This document shows positions 38,776 to 50,990 of a DNA stretch of 64,000 nt, piece after piece. The stretch comes from Auanema rhodensis (Eukaryota; Nematoda; Chromadorea; Rhabditida; Rhabditidae), in the NCBI GenBank assembly GCA_964057225.1, contig OZ059896.1, forward strand, positions 18,410,501 through 18,474,500, given 5' to 3'. Numbering within the stretch: position 1 is the first letter of the stretch; every line of letters begins with the position of its first letter. Under the pieces are notes generated by a model. It worked only from the letters and a program-made list of their open reading frames with translations. It made no database searches and was not told the DNA's origin. The position numbers and the translations under genes are program-made.

Positions 38776-39422
38776 GATAGTCCGTAAAAATCAAACCCCC
38801 AATATTCCGTCAAATTGAAAAGGGGAGTTCAATACGCAATGTTGAATTTATTTTAACGTCTATTCCATGTATTTCAAAGAATAAAATTATATTTTAAATA
38901 ATTTACTTTAATTTTAAAAATGAATTGTTTTAATTTCAAATTCAGAAAAAAATACAATATTTAATTTATCTTAAAGTCTATCCCATGTATTTAAACGAAA
39001 AAAATTATATTTGTAAATGATTCATTTTTATTTTAGCAATAAAATACAAGACTACTTAATATTCAAGAATAAAACAAATGAATAAAAATTTAAAAAAATG
39101 ATGTGATCTCTTATCCCTCCAGTTCCATGTGTTATATTTGCCTGAACAATAAATAATTATAAATAAATAGAATTAATACATATTCAATGACGAAAGACGA
39201 ACGAATCAAAATAAAACAAATAAAAATAAACAAAAAATAAAAATTTAAAAAATCAATTAAAAAATGAATTGCTTCCTATGATATTAAAAAAAATTAATTG
39301 CTTCCGGTGATATGTTCTAAAAGGAAACTGAAAAAATTAACATAGAAAAAAATACTAACTCATTTGAATATAAGAAGTTCATGATAATCAAAACCATAAC
39401 TTAGGGAGTCATTTATATCGAA
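38776..39422. other. AT-rich flank with two ~120-bp direct repeats
   Basis: No genes. Two diverged copies of a stretch containing TCTATTCCATGTATTT (near 38863) and TCTATCCCATGTATTT (near 38981) follow one another. The remainder is A/T-rich with GAATTGCTTCC-type duplications near 39265 and 39300. Confidence 0.5.
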
Positions 39423-40004
39423 ATGAACGCATCCAACAAGTGCTCCAAATGCTCAGGTACTTTTGCCACACCATCATCATTGTATAGGCATTTAAAAGCT
39501 ATTCATCATACGAGTGCGGAAGAAATTATTGAATTTAAAAAGGCGAAGGAATGTGAAGAAAAAGTAAAAAAACCTCAAAACATCAAAACATACATAAATG
39601 ATTATAGATTAACGGATTGGAATGTTCAGCATGTGGAAAGAAATGTAGCGATCAGGAACAGTTTACTGTTCATTTCTTGAAAGAACATGCTACAGCCGAT
39701 GAGAAATATGAAATTGAAAAAAAATTCTTTTTAACAAGCGAAGAACAAGAAGTGAATTTCAAAAACTATATATAAATAAAAAATCTTTTAATTTAGAAAT
39801 GGCTTACTCAGAGGTGCAAAGAGACAAATACGGCTTTTTATGTCTTGACAAGTAAGAATGGCACCAGCTATCAGAGATGCCATAGAGCTGGAAAGGCTAA
39901 AACTTACAGTTTGAAGCGAACTGGCCATACAACTCGAAAAAATGTAGCGGTATGCCCCGCATTCCTCAAAGTAACCTAAAAAAATATATATATATATATT
40001 ATAC

Positions 40005-40895
40005 TTGGGCAAAGATAGGAAACTTTCGATAAAATCGATAAGCGGTAAAATCTAATTAACTTTTTATCGATTTACGATAAATATATATATCGAAAAATTT
40101 GAATTAATCGATAATTTTACCTCAATCTTCTTCGATTTATCTCGATACAAATATATATCGACAATATCGAATTTTTTCTTTCTTTTGTGGAATTTGTCAA
40201 AAAATAAGAAACAAGATGTACACATTTTAATTAATAATTGCATTCACAACTCAATTAAATAGTTTTCGCTACCATCCTCCCCATCAATCCTTTCCCCCTC
40301 CCCCCGTTTTCTAGTTCATATTCGCTCTCTTCTTCATTTGAAATCTCGTCATCTTCACTGCTTTGATTATCGTCTTGAATTATATTCGGATCTGGACGCG
40401 AGGCAAAATGTTCGTTTGATACAATTAAAAAACTTTTAGTTGCTTTGGGAGTTAATCGGCTTCGCCGCTTGTTTCCGAAGTAAATACCCGCCATGCTAAA
40501 TCAAAATTAAATTAATCAAAATTAAATTATTAAACCTGAAAACTCTTTCGCATTCAACTGAAGATGAAGGAACAGTCATATATTTTTTTGCCAACTCATA
40601 TAAGTTTGGGAGAATACGTGAATGATCTGCCCACCAAGCTGTTGGTGCGGTAGTTATATGTGGTCGCTGTTGTCTCAACAGAATTTTGTATTGAGAAAGT
40701 TCAATCTCGCAATTATTACATTTGGCATAGTTTATACCGCCAATATTTTCTCTTTCAAAATATATCCAACATTTCACCATTATTAAAAAAAAACAAAAAA
40801 AAAAGAGAAAATAAAAACACTTAAAAATTAAAAAAAAATCAATATTCAAATTACCGACTTTTGGTAAAAACAGTGTATCGTTAATTCAAATATAT
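40005..40895 (-). mobile_element. Internally deleted hAT element in a TA-rich intron
   Basis: About 0.89 kb present only in unit 1, inside the intron that other units keep as a plain TA repeat. Ends and target duplication cannot be placed because the target is itself TATATA. The flank at 40030-40180 holds many TCGATA/TATCGA words that could be subterminal transposase sites. Confidence 0.7.
40255..40780 (-). pseudogene. hAT transposase derivative: BED finger fused to C-terminal dimerisation domain
   Basis: Exon 40780-40536 reads a partial BED-type finger (CWIYFERENIGG, CNNCEIEL), then directly the hAT C-terminal domain (WWADHSRILPNLYELAKKYM, SSSVECERVF). A 40-nt intron (40535-40496) is removed to restore ...VFS/MAGIYFGNKRRSRL in frame. 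The catalytic RNase-H-like part between BED and the C-terminal domain is deleted. Such a product could bind DNA or dimerise but not transpose. Confidence 0.78.
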
Positions 40896-41201
40896 ATATA
40901 TATATATATTGTTAAACAACTAATATACAGATTAAAACAACTCAAACAGGCGTCAAAGTAGTCTCATGCTTCTCGCACTACGGCCATGAAACGGATGCTG
41001 CAAAATTATGGATTACTGAAAAAGATCAGAACAATATTGTTGAACTGATAAAAGAAGGATGGCCCGCTGAAGGGATAATATCAAAAATGAGGCGGATGGA
41101 GACAACTTCCGAACGAATGAAAAAGCTCACAATGGACGACGATCGGAACATTGTTGAAAGAAAGAAACTAAGACCAGGAAACTGAAAACATCAAACTGAA
41201 A

Positions 41202-41614
41202 ACTGAAAACATCAAAACATACATAAATGATTATAGATTAACGGATTGGAATGTTCAGCATGTGGAAAGAAATGTAGCAATCAGGAAGAGTTTACTGTTC
41301 ATTTCTTGAAAGAACATGCTAGAGCCGATGAGAAATATGAAATTGAAAAAAAATTCTTTTTAACAAGCGAAGAACAAGAAGTGAATTTCAAAAACTATAT
41401 ATAAACAGAAAATCTTTTAATTTAGAGATGGCTTACTCAGAGGTGCAAAGAGACGAATACGGCTTTTTATGTCTTGACAAGTAAGAATAACACCAGCTAT
41501 CAGAGATGCCATAGAGCTGGAAAGGCTAAAACTTACAGTTTGAAGCGAACTGGCCATACAGCTCGAAAAAATGTAGCGGTATGCCCCGCATTCCTCAAAG
41601 TAACCTAAAAAAAA

Positions 41615-41647
<33 letters not shown>

Positions 41648-41940
41648 TTGATAAACAACTAATATACAGATTAAAACAACTCAAACAGGCGTCAAAGTAG
41701 TCTCATGCTTCTCGCACTACGGCCATGAAACGGATGCTGCAAAATTATGGATTACTGAAAAAGATCAGAACAATATTGTTGAACTGATAAAAGAAGGATG
41801 GCCCGCTGAAGGGATAATATCAAAAATGAGGCGGATGGAGACAACTTCCGAACAAATGAAAAAGCTCACAATGGACGACGATCGGAACATTGTTGAAAGA
41901 AAGAAACTAAGACCAGGAAACTGAAAACATCAAACTGAAA
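41202..41940 (+). pseudogene. MULE unit 2, short
   Basis: About 740 bp: exons 2, 3 and the start of exon 4, then the same internal truncation and TGA (41922-41924) as unit 1. No finger exon 1 and no catalytic part. Units 1 and 2 therefore derive from one deleted ancestor. Confidence 0.82.
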
Positions 41941-41975
41941 ACTGAAAACATCAAAACATACATAAATGATTATAG

Positions 41976-42352
41976 ATTAACGGATTGGAATGTTCAGCAT
42001 GTGGAAAGAAATGTAGCAATCAGGAAGAGTTTACTGTTCATTTCTTGAAAGAACATGCTACAGCCGATGAGAAATATGAAATTGAAAAAAAATTCTTTTT
42101 AACAAGCGAAGAACAAGAAGTGAATTTCAAAAACTATATATAAACAGAAAATCTTTTAATTTAGAGATGGCTTACTCAGAGGTGCAAAGAGACGAATACG
42201 GCTTTTTATGTCTTGACAAGTAAAAATAACACCAGCTATCAGAGATGCCATAGAGCTGGAAAGGCTAAAACTTACAGTTTGAAGCGAACTGGCCATACAG
42301 CTCGAAAAAATGTAGCGGTATGCCCCGCATTCCTCAAAGTAACCTAAAAAAA

Positions 42353-42394
<42 letters not shown>

Positions 42395-44295
42395 TGATAA
42401 ACAACTAATATACAGATTAAAACAACTCAAACAGGCGTCAAAGTAGTCTCATGCTTCTCGCACTACGGCCATGAAACGGATGCTGCAAAATTATGGATTA
42501 CTGAAAAAGATCAGAACAATATTGTTGAACTGATAAAAGAAGGATGGCCCGCTGAAGGGATAATATCAAAAATGAGGCGGATGGAGACAACTTCCGAACG
42601 AATGAAAAAGCTCACAATGGACGACGATCGGAACATTGTTGAAAGAAAGAAACTAACACCAGGAAAAAAAGATACGAATGATCTCACCTCGGTGGAAAAA
42701 CGGTTCTCGGAAAACAACCAGAATGAAGGGATAAGGTTGTTTCAAAAACCAGAAGGAATAGATCAAAATCTGAGAATAGGTTTTAAAATAAAGAAAAAAA
42801 ACAAATACCAATTTTATTGCAGTTGTGATCACAGAAAAACAAGCCACGGTTCTGAAAAAGTAAGGAAAAAAAGAAATCATTATTGACGATACCTTTAATA
42901 GCTCAAAATACAACTTGAGTTTAACTACCATAATGGTAGTAGATGACCTTGAGAGAGGAGTGCCAGCAGGTAAAAATATTAGTCTAAAAAATTAACACAA
43001 TATAATAAAATAGGTTACTTAATATCTAACCAGTGCCGAAAAGATGATGTAAGCTCCTTGTTCAACTGTATCCGTCAGATATATCCTCTCTTCAACCCTG
43101 ACGTGTTCATGTCCGATGAAGCTCCCGTTTTCTGGAATGCATATGTAGAAGTAAAAATAAGAAAGAATAAAATGCAAAACCAAACTTAACTTTAGGCGTT
43201 CCCTGCTAACAATTCAAAGAGGTTATGGTGCAGATACCACTTTACTCATGCTTGGAGAGAACGAGCAAAAAAGGATCTGAAAAAAGAAAATATTGATCAA
43301 GTAATGAAATCCCTGATGCTACTGATACGTTCATCAACGTTTTCTTCATTCCAAAGAGAACGAACGGCTCTTTTCTCGTTCTTAGCCGAACACCGTTACA
43401 AAAAATTTGCCGATTATCTGAAGAGCAATTACATGAACATAAGCGAATTTTGGGCCAGGGTCTATACAAGCAGTTCAATACTACGAACCTCAACTTATGT
43501 CGAACGATGGCACAAGAAGCTTAAGAAGGATATGTTGAGAATGAAGCAAAATCAACGGCTCGATTATCTGTTAGATATTCTCATTCGATCCACAGACGAC
43601 ATCCTGGCTGCCCATCAAACTCTTGAGAGACGAAACCTGAGTAGGAAAAGCTATAGAAAATGTCAAACATCAAAAGGACATAAAATAGCAGCTCAATTTT
43701 ACGGTTGCAACTCATCTTTGATCACCCCTTCCGGATTTTCTACCTGGGAGATTAAGAGCAAAAGTTCAACAATTGTATACACTGAAAAAAAAATCACATA
43801 TTTGTGCGAGAGGAGCATAAATACTCACTGCTCCAGATGCGGGGTATGCTCGTATGCATACGATTGTTCTTGCCCCTCTGCAGCAAAATCGGGAATAGCT
43901 TGCTCTCATAAGCATGCCATACATATGAAAATAGGTATAAATAATTCGAAATATACATTATTATACAATAATAATTCAGCTAATGAAAGCGAACCTCTCA
44001 GAGAAACAACAACTGAAGAGCTCACCAACGTCACTGAAGAGCCCATCTCAGCTCCACCAAATGTATCCAACCCAGAATATATGTTACATGAGGAATTAAG
44101 AGATACTTGGTATAGTACAAGAAACGTAATACATAAAACTTATCTCAGAATTTGAATCAAAGTTTTTTCCAGGCTTGCTCTCTTGTCGATGACATCGGCC
44201 GTCAATGTTATAAAAAAAATACTGAAAAATGTCGAGATATAATGAAGCAATTAGAGTCAGATATGCTTACCTTGATTAATCGGCATAGGGCTTAA
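41976..44295 (+). pseudogene. MULE unit 3: full-depth transposase with one in-frame stop
   Basis: Exons: 41976-42119, 42165-42338, 42416-42779, 42823-42969, 43014-43150, 43196-44125 and 44173-44295; most introns are 43-47 nt, the TA-containing one is 77 nt. Content in order: Cys/His finger, FLYWCH-like region, linker (SCFSHYGHETDAAKLW), MULE transposase core with D in IIIDDTF, D in FMSDEAP and E in STYVERWHKK, then a SWIM finger (YDCSC ... ACSHKHAIH) and an alpha-helical tail. Every intron restores frame. The single flaw in the catalytic path is TAA at 42861-42863, where a Tyr codon would fit. Exon 1 is missing. MULE transposases cut and paste DNA with a DDE catalytic triad. Confidence 0.85.
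42346..42394 (+). repeat. (TA)n microsatellite inside MULE intron 3
   Basis: A TA run broken by one TG step. The same site differs in length in every unit (41614-41648, 44872-44911, 47325-47378, 49854-49893), the longest in unit 5. Confined to the intron between FLYWCH-like and linker exons. Confidence 0.85.
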
Positions 44296-44490
44296 TTATA
44301 TGAAGAAGGAATCTCAATTCCTCATCTTGTTCCTCGATTGGAATGCAACGGCATATCCAACAATGTCAAAACTGCAACAATAACATCATTAACAGTAAAA
44401 TAATTTTTCATTTCATAATCTTACCAGTTCGTTTCAGTGCTTCCGTCTTAAAAAAACTGAAAACATCAAAACATACATAAATGATTATAG

Positions 44491-44869
44491 ATTAACGGAT
44501 TGGAATGTTCAGCATGTGGAAAGAAATGTAGCAATCAGGAAGAATTTACTGTTCATTTCTTGAAAGAACATGCTACAGCCGATGAGAAATATGAAATTGA
44601 AAAAAAATTCTTTTTAACAAGCGAAGAACAAGAAGTGAATTTCAAAAACTATATATAAACAAAAAATCTTTTAATTTAGAGATGGCTTACTCAGAGGTGC
44701 AAAGAGACGAATACGGCTTTTTATGTCTTGACAAGTAAGAATAACACCAGCTATCAGAGATGCCATAGAGCTGGAAAGGCTAAAACTTACAGTTTGAAGC
44801 GAACTGGCCATACAGCTCGAAAAAATGTAGCGGTATGCCCCGCATTCCTCAAAGTAACCTAAAAAAAAA

Positions 44870-44906
<37 letters not shown>

Positions 44907-46750
44907 TATATTGATAAACAACTAATATACAGATTAAAACAACTCAAACAGGCGTCAAAGTAGTCTCATGCTTCTCGCACTACGGCCATGAAACGGATGC
45001 TGCAAAATTATGGATTACTGAAAAAGATCAGAACAATATTGTTGAACTGATAAAAGAAGGATGGCCCGCTGAAGGGATAATATCAAAAATGAGGCGGATG
45101 GAGACAACTTCCGAACGAATGAAAAAGCTCACAATGGACGACGATCGGAACATTGTTGAAAGAAAGAAACTAACACCAGGAAAAAAAGATACGAATGATC
45201 TCACCTCGGTGGAAAAACGGTTCTCGGAAAACAACCAGAATGAAGGGATAAGGTTGTTTCAAAAACCAGAAGGAATAGATCAAAATCTGAGAATAGGTTT
45301 TAAAATAAAGAAAAAAAACAAATACCAATTTTATTGCAGTTGTGATCACAGAAAAACAAGCCACGGTTCTGAAAAAGTAAGGAAAAAAAGAAATCATTAT
45401 TGACGATACCTTTAATAGCTCAAAATACAACTTAAGTTTAACTACCATAATGGTAGTAGATGACCTTGAGAGAGGAGTGCCAGCAGGTAAAAAAATTAGT
45501 CTAAAAAATTAACACAATATAATAAAATAGGTTTCTTAATATCTAACCAGTGCCGAAAAGATGATGTCCGATGAAGCTTCCGTTTTCTGGAATGCATATG
45601 TAGAAGTAAAAATAAGAAAGAATAAAATGCAAAACCAAACTTAACTTTAGGCGTTCCCTGCTAACAATTCAAAGAGGTTATGGTGCAGATACCACTTTAC
45701 TCATGCTTGGAGAGAACGAGCAAAAAAGGATCTGAAAAAAGAAAATATTGATCAAGTAATGAAATCCCTGATGCTACTGATACGTTCATCAACGTTTTCT
45801 TCATTCCAAAGAGAACGAACGGCTCTTTTCTCGTTCTTAGCCGAACACCGTTACAAAAAATTTGCCGATTATCTGAAGAGCAATTACATGAACATAAGCG
45901 AATTTTGGGCCAGGGTCTATACAAGCAGTTCAATACTACGAACCTCAACTTATGTCGAACGATGGCACAAGAAGCTTAAGAAGGATATGTTGAGAATGAA
46001 GCAAAATCAACGGCTCGATTATCTGTTAGATATTCTCATTCGATCCACAGACGACATCCTGGCTGCCCATCAAACTCTTGAGAGACGAAACCTGAGTAGG
46101 AAAAGCTATAGAAAATGTCAAACATCAAAAGGACATAAAATAGCAGCTCAATTTTACGGTTGCAACTCAGCTTTGATCACCCCTTCCGGATTTTCTACCT
46201 GGGAGATTAAGAGCAAAAGTTCAACAATTGTATACACTGAAAAAAAACTCACATATTTGTGCAAGAGGAGCATAAATACTCACTGCTCCAGATGCGGGGT
46301 ATGCTCGTATGCATACGATTGTTCTTGCCCCTCTGCAGCAAAATCGGGAATAGCTTGCTCTCATAAGCATGCCATACATATGAAAATAGGTATAAATAAT
46401 TCGAAATATACATTATTATACAATAATAATTCAGCTAATGAAAGCGAACCTCTCAGAGAAACAACAACTGAAGAGCTCACCCACGTCACTGAAGAGCCCA
46501 TCTCAGCTCCACCAAATGTATCCAACCCTGAATATATGTTACATGAGGAATTAAGAGATACTTGGTATAGTACAAGAAACGTAATACATAAAACTTATCT
46601 CAGAATTTGAATCAAAGTTTTTTCCAGGCTTGCTCTCTTGTCGATGACATCGGCCGTCAATGTTATAAAAAAAATACTGAAAAATGTCGAGATATAATGA
46701 AGCAATTAGAGTCAGATATGCTTACCTTGATTAATCGGCATAGGGCTTAA
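44491..46750 (+). pseudogene. MULE unit 4: stop plus 62-bp deletion
   Basis: Same exon layout as unit 3. TAA at 45378-45380 is shared. A unique 62-bp deletion after GATGATG (near 45566) removes the second catalytic Asp region and shifts frame. The partner unit 6 lacks this deletion, so it arose after the array duplicated. Confidence 0.88.
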
Positions 46751-46945
46751 TTATATGAAGAAGGAATCTCAATTCCTCATCTTGTTCCTCGATTGGAATG
46801 CAACGGCATATCCAACAATGTCAAAACTGCAACAATAACATCATTAACAGTAAAATAATTTTTCATTTCATAATCTTACCAGTTCGTTTCAGTGCTTCCG
46901 TCTTAAAAAAACTGAAAACATCAAAACATACATAAATGATTATAG

Positions 46946-47323
46946 ATTAACGGATTGGAATGTTCAGCATGTGGAAAGAAATGTAGCAATCAGGAAGAGT
47001 TTACTGTTCATTTCTTGAAAAAACATGCTACAGCCGATGAGAAATATGAAATTGAAAAAAAATTCTTTTTAACAAGCGAAGAACAAGAAGTGAATTTCAA
47101 AAACTATATATAAACAAAAAATCTTTTAATTTAGAGATGGCTTACTCAGAGGTGCAAAGAGACGAATACGGCTTTTTATGTCTTGACAAGTAAGAATAAC
47201 ACCAGCTATCAGAGATGCCATAGAGCTGGAAAGGCTAAAACTTACAGTTTGAAGCGAACTGGCCATACAGCTCGAAAAAATGTAGCGGTATGCCCCGCAT
47301 TCCTCAAAGTAACCTAAAAAAAA

Positions 47324-47379
<56 letters not shown>

Positions 47380-49278
47380 ATAAACAACTAATATACAGAT
47401 TAAAACAACTCAAACAGGCGTCAAAGTAGTCTCATGCTTCTCGCACTACGGCCATGAAACGGATGCTGCAAAATTATGGATTACTGAAAAAGATCAGAAC
47501 AATATTGTTGAACTGATAAAAGAAGGATGGCCCGCTGAAGGGATAATATCAAAAATGAGGCGGATGGAGACAACTTCCGAACGAATGAAAAAGCTCACAA
47601 TGGACGACGATCGGAACATTGTTGAAAGAAAGAAACTAACACCAGGAAAAAAAGATACGAATGATCTCACCTCGGTGGAAAAACGGTTCTCGGAAAACAA
47701 CCAGAATGAAGGGATAAGGTTGTTTCAAAAACCAGAAGGAATAGATCAAAATCTGAGAATAGGTTTTAAAATAAAGAAAAAAAACAAATACCAATTTTAT
47801 TGCAGTTGTGATCACAGAAAAACAAGCCACGGTTCTGAAAAAGTAAGGAAAAAAAGAAATCATTATTGACGATACCTTTAATAGCTCAAAATACAACTTG
47901 AGTTTAACTACCATAATGGTAGTAGATGACCTTGAGAGAGGAGTGCCAGCAGGTAAAAATATTAGTCTAAAAAATTAACACAATATAATAAAATAGGTTA
48001 CTTAATATCTAACCAGTGCCGAAAAGATGATGTAAGCTCCTTGTTCAACTGTATCCGTCAGATATATCCTCTCTTCAACCCTGACGTGTTCATGTCCGAT
48101 GAAGCTCCCGTTTTCTGGAATGCATATGTAGAAGTAAAAATAAGAAAGAATAAAATGCAAAACCAAACTTAACTTTAGGCGTTCCCTGCTAACAATTCAA
48201 AGAGGTTATGGTGCAGATACCACTTTACTCATGCTTGGAGAGAACGAGCAAAAAAGGATCTGAAAAAAGAAAATATTGATCAAGTAATGAAATCCCTGAT
48301 GCTACTGATACGTTCATCAACGTTTTCTTCATTCCAAAGAGAACGAACGGCTCTTTTCTCGTTCTTAGCCGAACACCGTTACAAAAAATTTGCCGATTAT
48401 CTGAAGAGCAATTACATGAACATAAGCGAATTTTGGGCCAGGGTCTATACAAGCAGTTCAATACTACGAACCTCAACTTATGTCGAACGATGGCACAAGA
48501 AGCTTAAGAAGGATATGTTGAGAATGAAGCAAAATCAACGGCTCGATTATCTGTTAGATATTCTCATTCGATCCACAGACGACATCCTGGCTGCCCATCA
48601 AACTCTTGAGAGACGAAACCTGAGTAGGAAAAGCTATAGAAAATGTCAAACATCAAAAGGACATAAAATAGCAGCTCAATTTTACGGTTGCAACTCATCT
48701 TTGATCACCCCTTCCGGATTTTCTACCTGGGAGATTAAGAGCAAAAGTTCAACAATTGTATACACTGAAAAAAAAATCACATATTTGTGCGAGAGGAGCA
48801 TAAATACTCACTGCTCCAGATGCGGGGTATGCTCGTATGCATACGATTGTTCTTGCCCCTCTGCAGCAAAATCGGGAATAGCTTGCTCTCATAAGCATGC
48901 CATACATATGAAAATAGGTATAAATAATTCGAAATATACATTATTATACAATAATAATTCAGCTAATGAAAGCGAACCTCTCAGAGAAACAACAACTGAA
49001 GAGCTCACCAACGTCACTGAAGAGCCCATCTCAGCTCCACCAAATGTATCCAACCCAGAATATATGTTACATGAGGAATTAAGAGATACTTGGTATAGTA
49101 CAAGAAACGTAATACATAAAACTTATCTCAGAATTTGAATCAAAGTTTTTTCCAGGCTTGCTCTCTTGTCGATGACATCGGCCGTCAATGTTATAAAAAA
49201 AATACTGAAAAATGTCGAGATATAATGAAGCAATTAGAGTCAGATATGCTTACCTTGATTAATCGGCATAGGGCTTAA
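46946..49278 (+). pseudogene. MULE unit 5: near-identical to unit 3
   Basis: Same layout and same shared TAA (47844-47846). The 283-codon core/SWIM frame (48287-49138) is identical at protein level to that of unit 3. The TA repeat is longest here. Confidence 0.88.
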
Positions 49279-49473
49279 TTATATGAAGAAGGAATCTCAA
49301 TTCCTCATCTTGTTCCTCGATTGGAATGCAACGGCATATCCAACAATGTCAAAACTGCAACAATAACATCATTAACAGTAAAATAATTTTTCATTTCATA
49401 ATCTTACCAGTTCGTTTCAGTGCTTCCGTCTTAAAAAAACTGAAAACATCAAAACATACATAAATGATTATAG

Positions 49474-49852
49474 ATTAACGGATTGGAATGTTCAGCATGT
49501 GGAAAGAAATGTAGCAATCAGGAAGAATTTACTGTTCATTTCTTGAAAGAACATGCTACAGCCGATGAGAAATATGAAATTGAAAAAAAATTCTTTTTAA
49601 CAAGCGAAGAACAAGAAGTGAATTTCAAAAACTATATATAAACAAAAAATCTTTTAATTTAGAGATGGCTTACTCAGAGGTGCAAAGAGACGAATACGGC
49701 TTTTTATGTCTTGACAAGTAAGAATAACACCAGCTATCAGAGATGCCATAGAGCTGGAAAGGCTAAAACTTACAGTTTGAAGCGAACTGGCCATACAGCT
49801 CGAAAAAATGTAGCGGTATGCCCCGCATTCCTCAAAGTAACCTAAAAAAAAA

Positions 49853-49889
<37 letters not shown>

Positions 49890-50990
49890 TATATTGATAA
49901 ACAACTAATATACAGATTAAAACAACTCAAACAGGCGTCAAAGTAGTCTCATGCTTCTCGCACTACGGCCATGAAACGGATGCTGCAAAATTATGGATTA
50001 CTGAAAAAGATCAGAACAATATTGTTGAACTGATAAAAGAAGGATGGCCCGCTGAAGGGATAATATCAAAAATGAGGCGGATGGAGACAACTTCCGAACG
50101 AATGAAAAAGCTCACAATGGACGACGATCGGAACATTGTTGAAAGAAAGAAACTAACACCAGGAAAAAAAGATACGAATGATCTCACCTCGGTGGAAAAA
50201 CGGTTCTCGGAAAACAACCAGAATGAAGGGATAAGGTTGTTTCAAAAACCAGAAGGAATAGATCAAAATCTGAGAATAGGTTTTAAAATAAAGAAAAAAA
50301 ACAAATACCAATTTTATTGCAGTTGTGATCACAGAAAAACAAGCCACGGTTCTGAAAAAGTAAGGAAAAAAAGAAATCATTATTGACGATACCTTTAATA
50401 GCTCAAAATACAACTTAAGTTTAACTACCATAATGGTAGTAGATGACCTTGAGAGAGGAGTGCCAGCAGGTAAAAATATTAGTCTAAAAAATTAACACAA
50501 TATAATAAAATAGGTTTCTTAATATCTAACCAGTGCCGAAAAGATGATGTAAGCTCCTTGTTCAACTGTATCCGTCAGATATATCCTCCCTTCAACCCTG
50601 ACGTGTTCATGTCCGATGAAGCTCCCGTTTTCTGGAATGCATATGTAGAAGTAAAAATAAGAAAGAATAAAATGCAAAACCAAACTTAACTTTAGGCGTT
50701 CCCTGCTAACAATTCAAAGAGGTTATGGTGCAGATACCACTTTACTCATGCTTGGAGAGAACGAGCAAAAAAGGATCTGAAAAAAGAAAATATTGATCAA
50801 GTAATGAAATCCCTGATGCTACTGATACGTTCATCAACGTTTTCTTCATTCCAAAGAGAACGAACGGCTCTTTTCTCGTTCTTAGCCGAACACCGTTACA
50901 AAAAATTTGCCGATTATCTGAAGAGCAATTACATGAACATAAGCGAATTTTAGGCCAGGGTCTATACAAGCAGTTCAATACTACGAACCT
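49474..50990 (+). pseudogene. MULE unit 6: truncated at the satellite junction
   Basis: Follows unit 4 variants. Shared TAA at 50361-50363, plus an extra TAG near 50950 where other units have Trp. After CTACGAACCT (50990) the sequence switches to satellite, losing the catalytic Glu and SWIM region. Confidence 0.88.

Larger units (their letters stand above)
39423..41185 (+). pseudogene. MULE unit 1: zinc-finger exons, hAT-interrupted, 3'-deleted
   Basis: The only unit with exon 1 (39423-39563), which encodes a C2H2 finger (CSKCSGTFATPSSLYRHLKAIH pattern C-x2-C-x12-H-x4-H). Exon 2 (39608-39751) encodes a second Cys/His finger (CSACGKKC ... H-x4-H). Exon 3 (39797-39970) is FLYWCH-like (SYQRCHRAGKAK ... 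VCPAFLK). Introns are 44 and 45 nt. The third intron (39971-40930) holds a TA repeat and a hAT insertion. Exon 4 starts at 40931 and hits TGA 41183 where the unit-specific deletion joins it to the next unit. Confidence 0.8.
39423..50990 (+). repeat. Tandem array of a MULE transposase gene, six units
   Basis: Units begin at the shared ACTGAAAACATC motif: 41202, 41941, 44456, 46911 and 49439, with unit 1 (39423) having a different 5' end. Units 1 and 2 lack everything after about codon 75 of exon 4; units 3-5 are about 2.46-2.53 kb; unit 6 is cut by satellite. Units 3+4 and 5+6 pair as a higher-order repeat of about 4.97-4.98 kb: 3 and 5 share variants, as do 4 and 6 (for example CTTGAG against CTTAAG near 42916 and 45431). 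Growth by unequal crossing-over or replication slippage is inferred. Confidence 0.9.

Noticed and set aside
42511..42717. Repeated minus-strand ORFs of 68-92 aa in each MULE unit
   Set aside because: Opposite-strand shadows of the spliced transposase exons; they repeat only because the units do.
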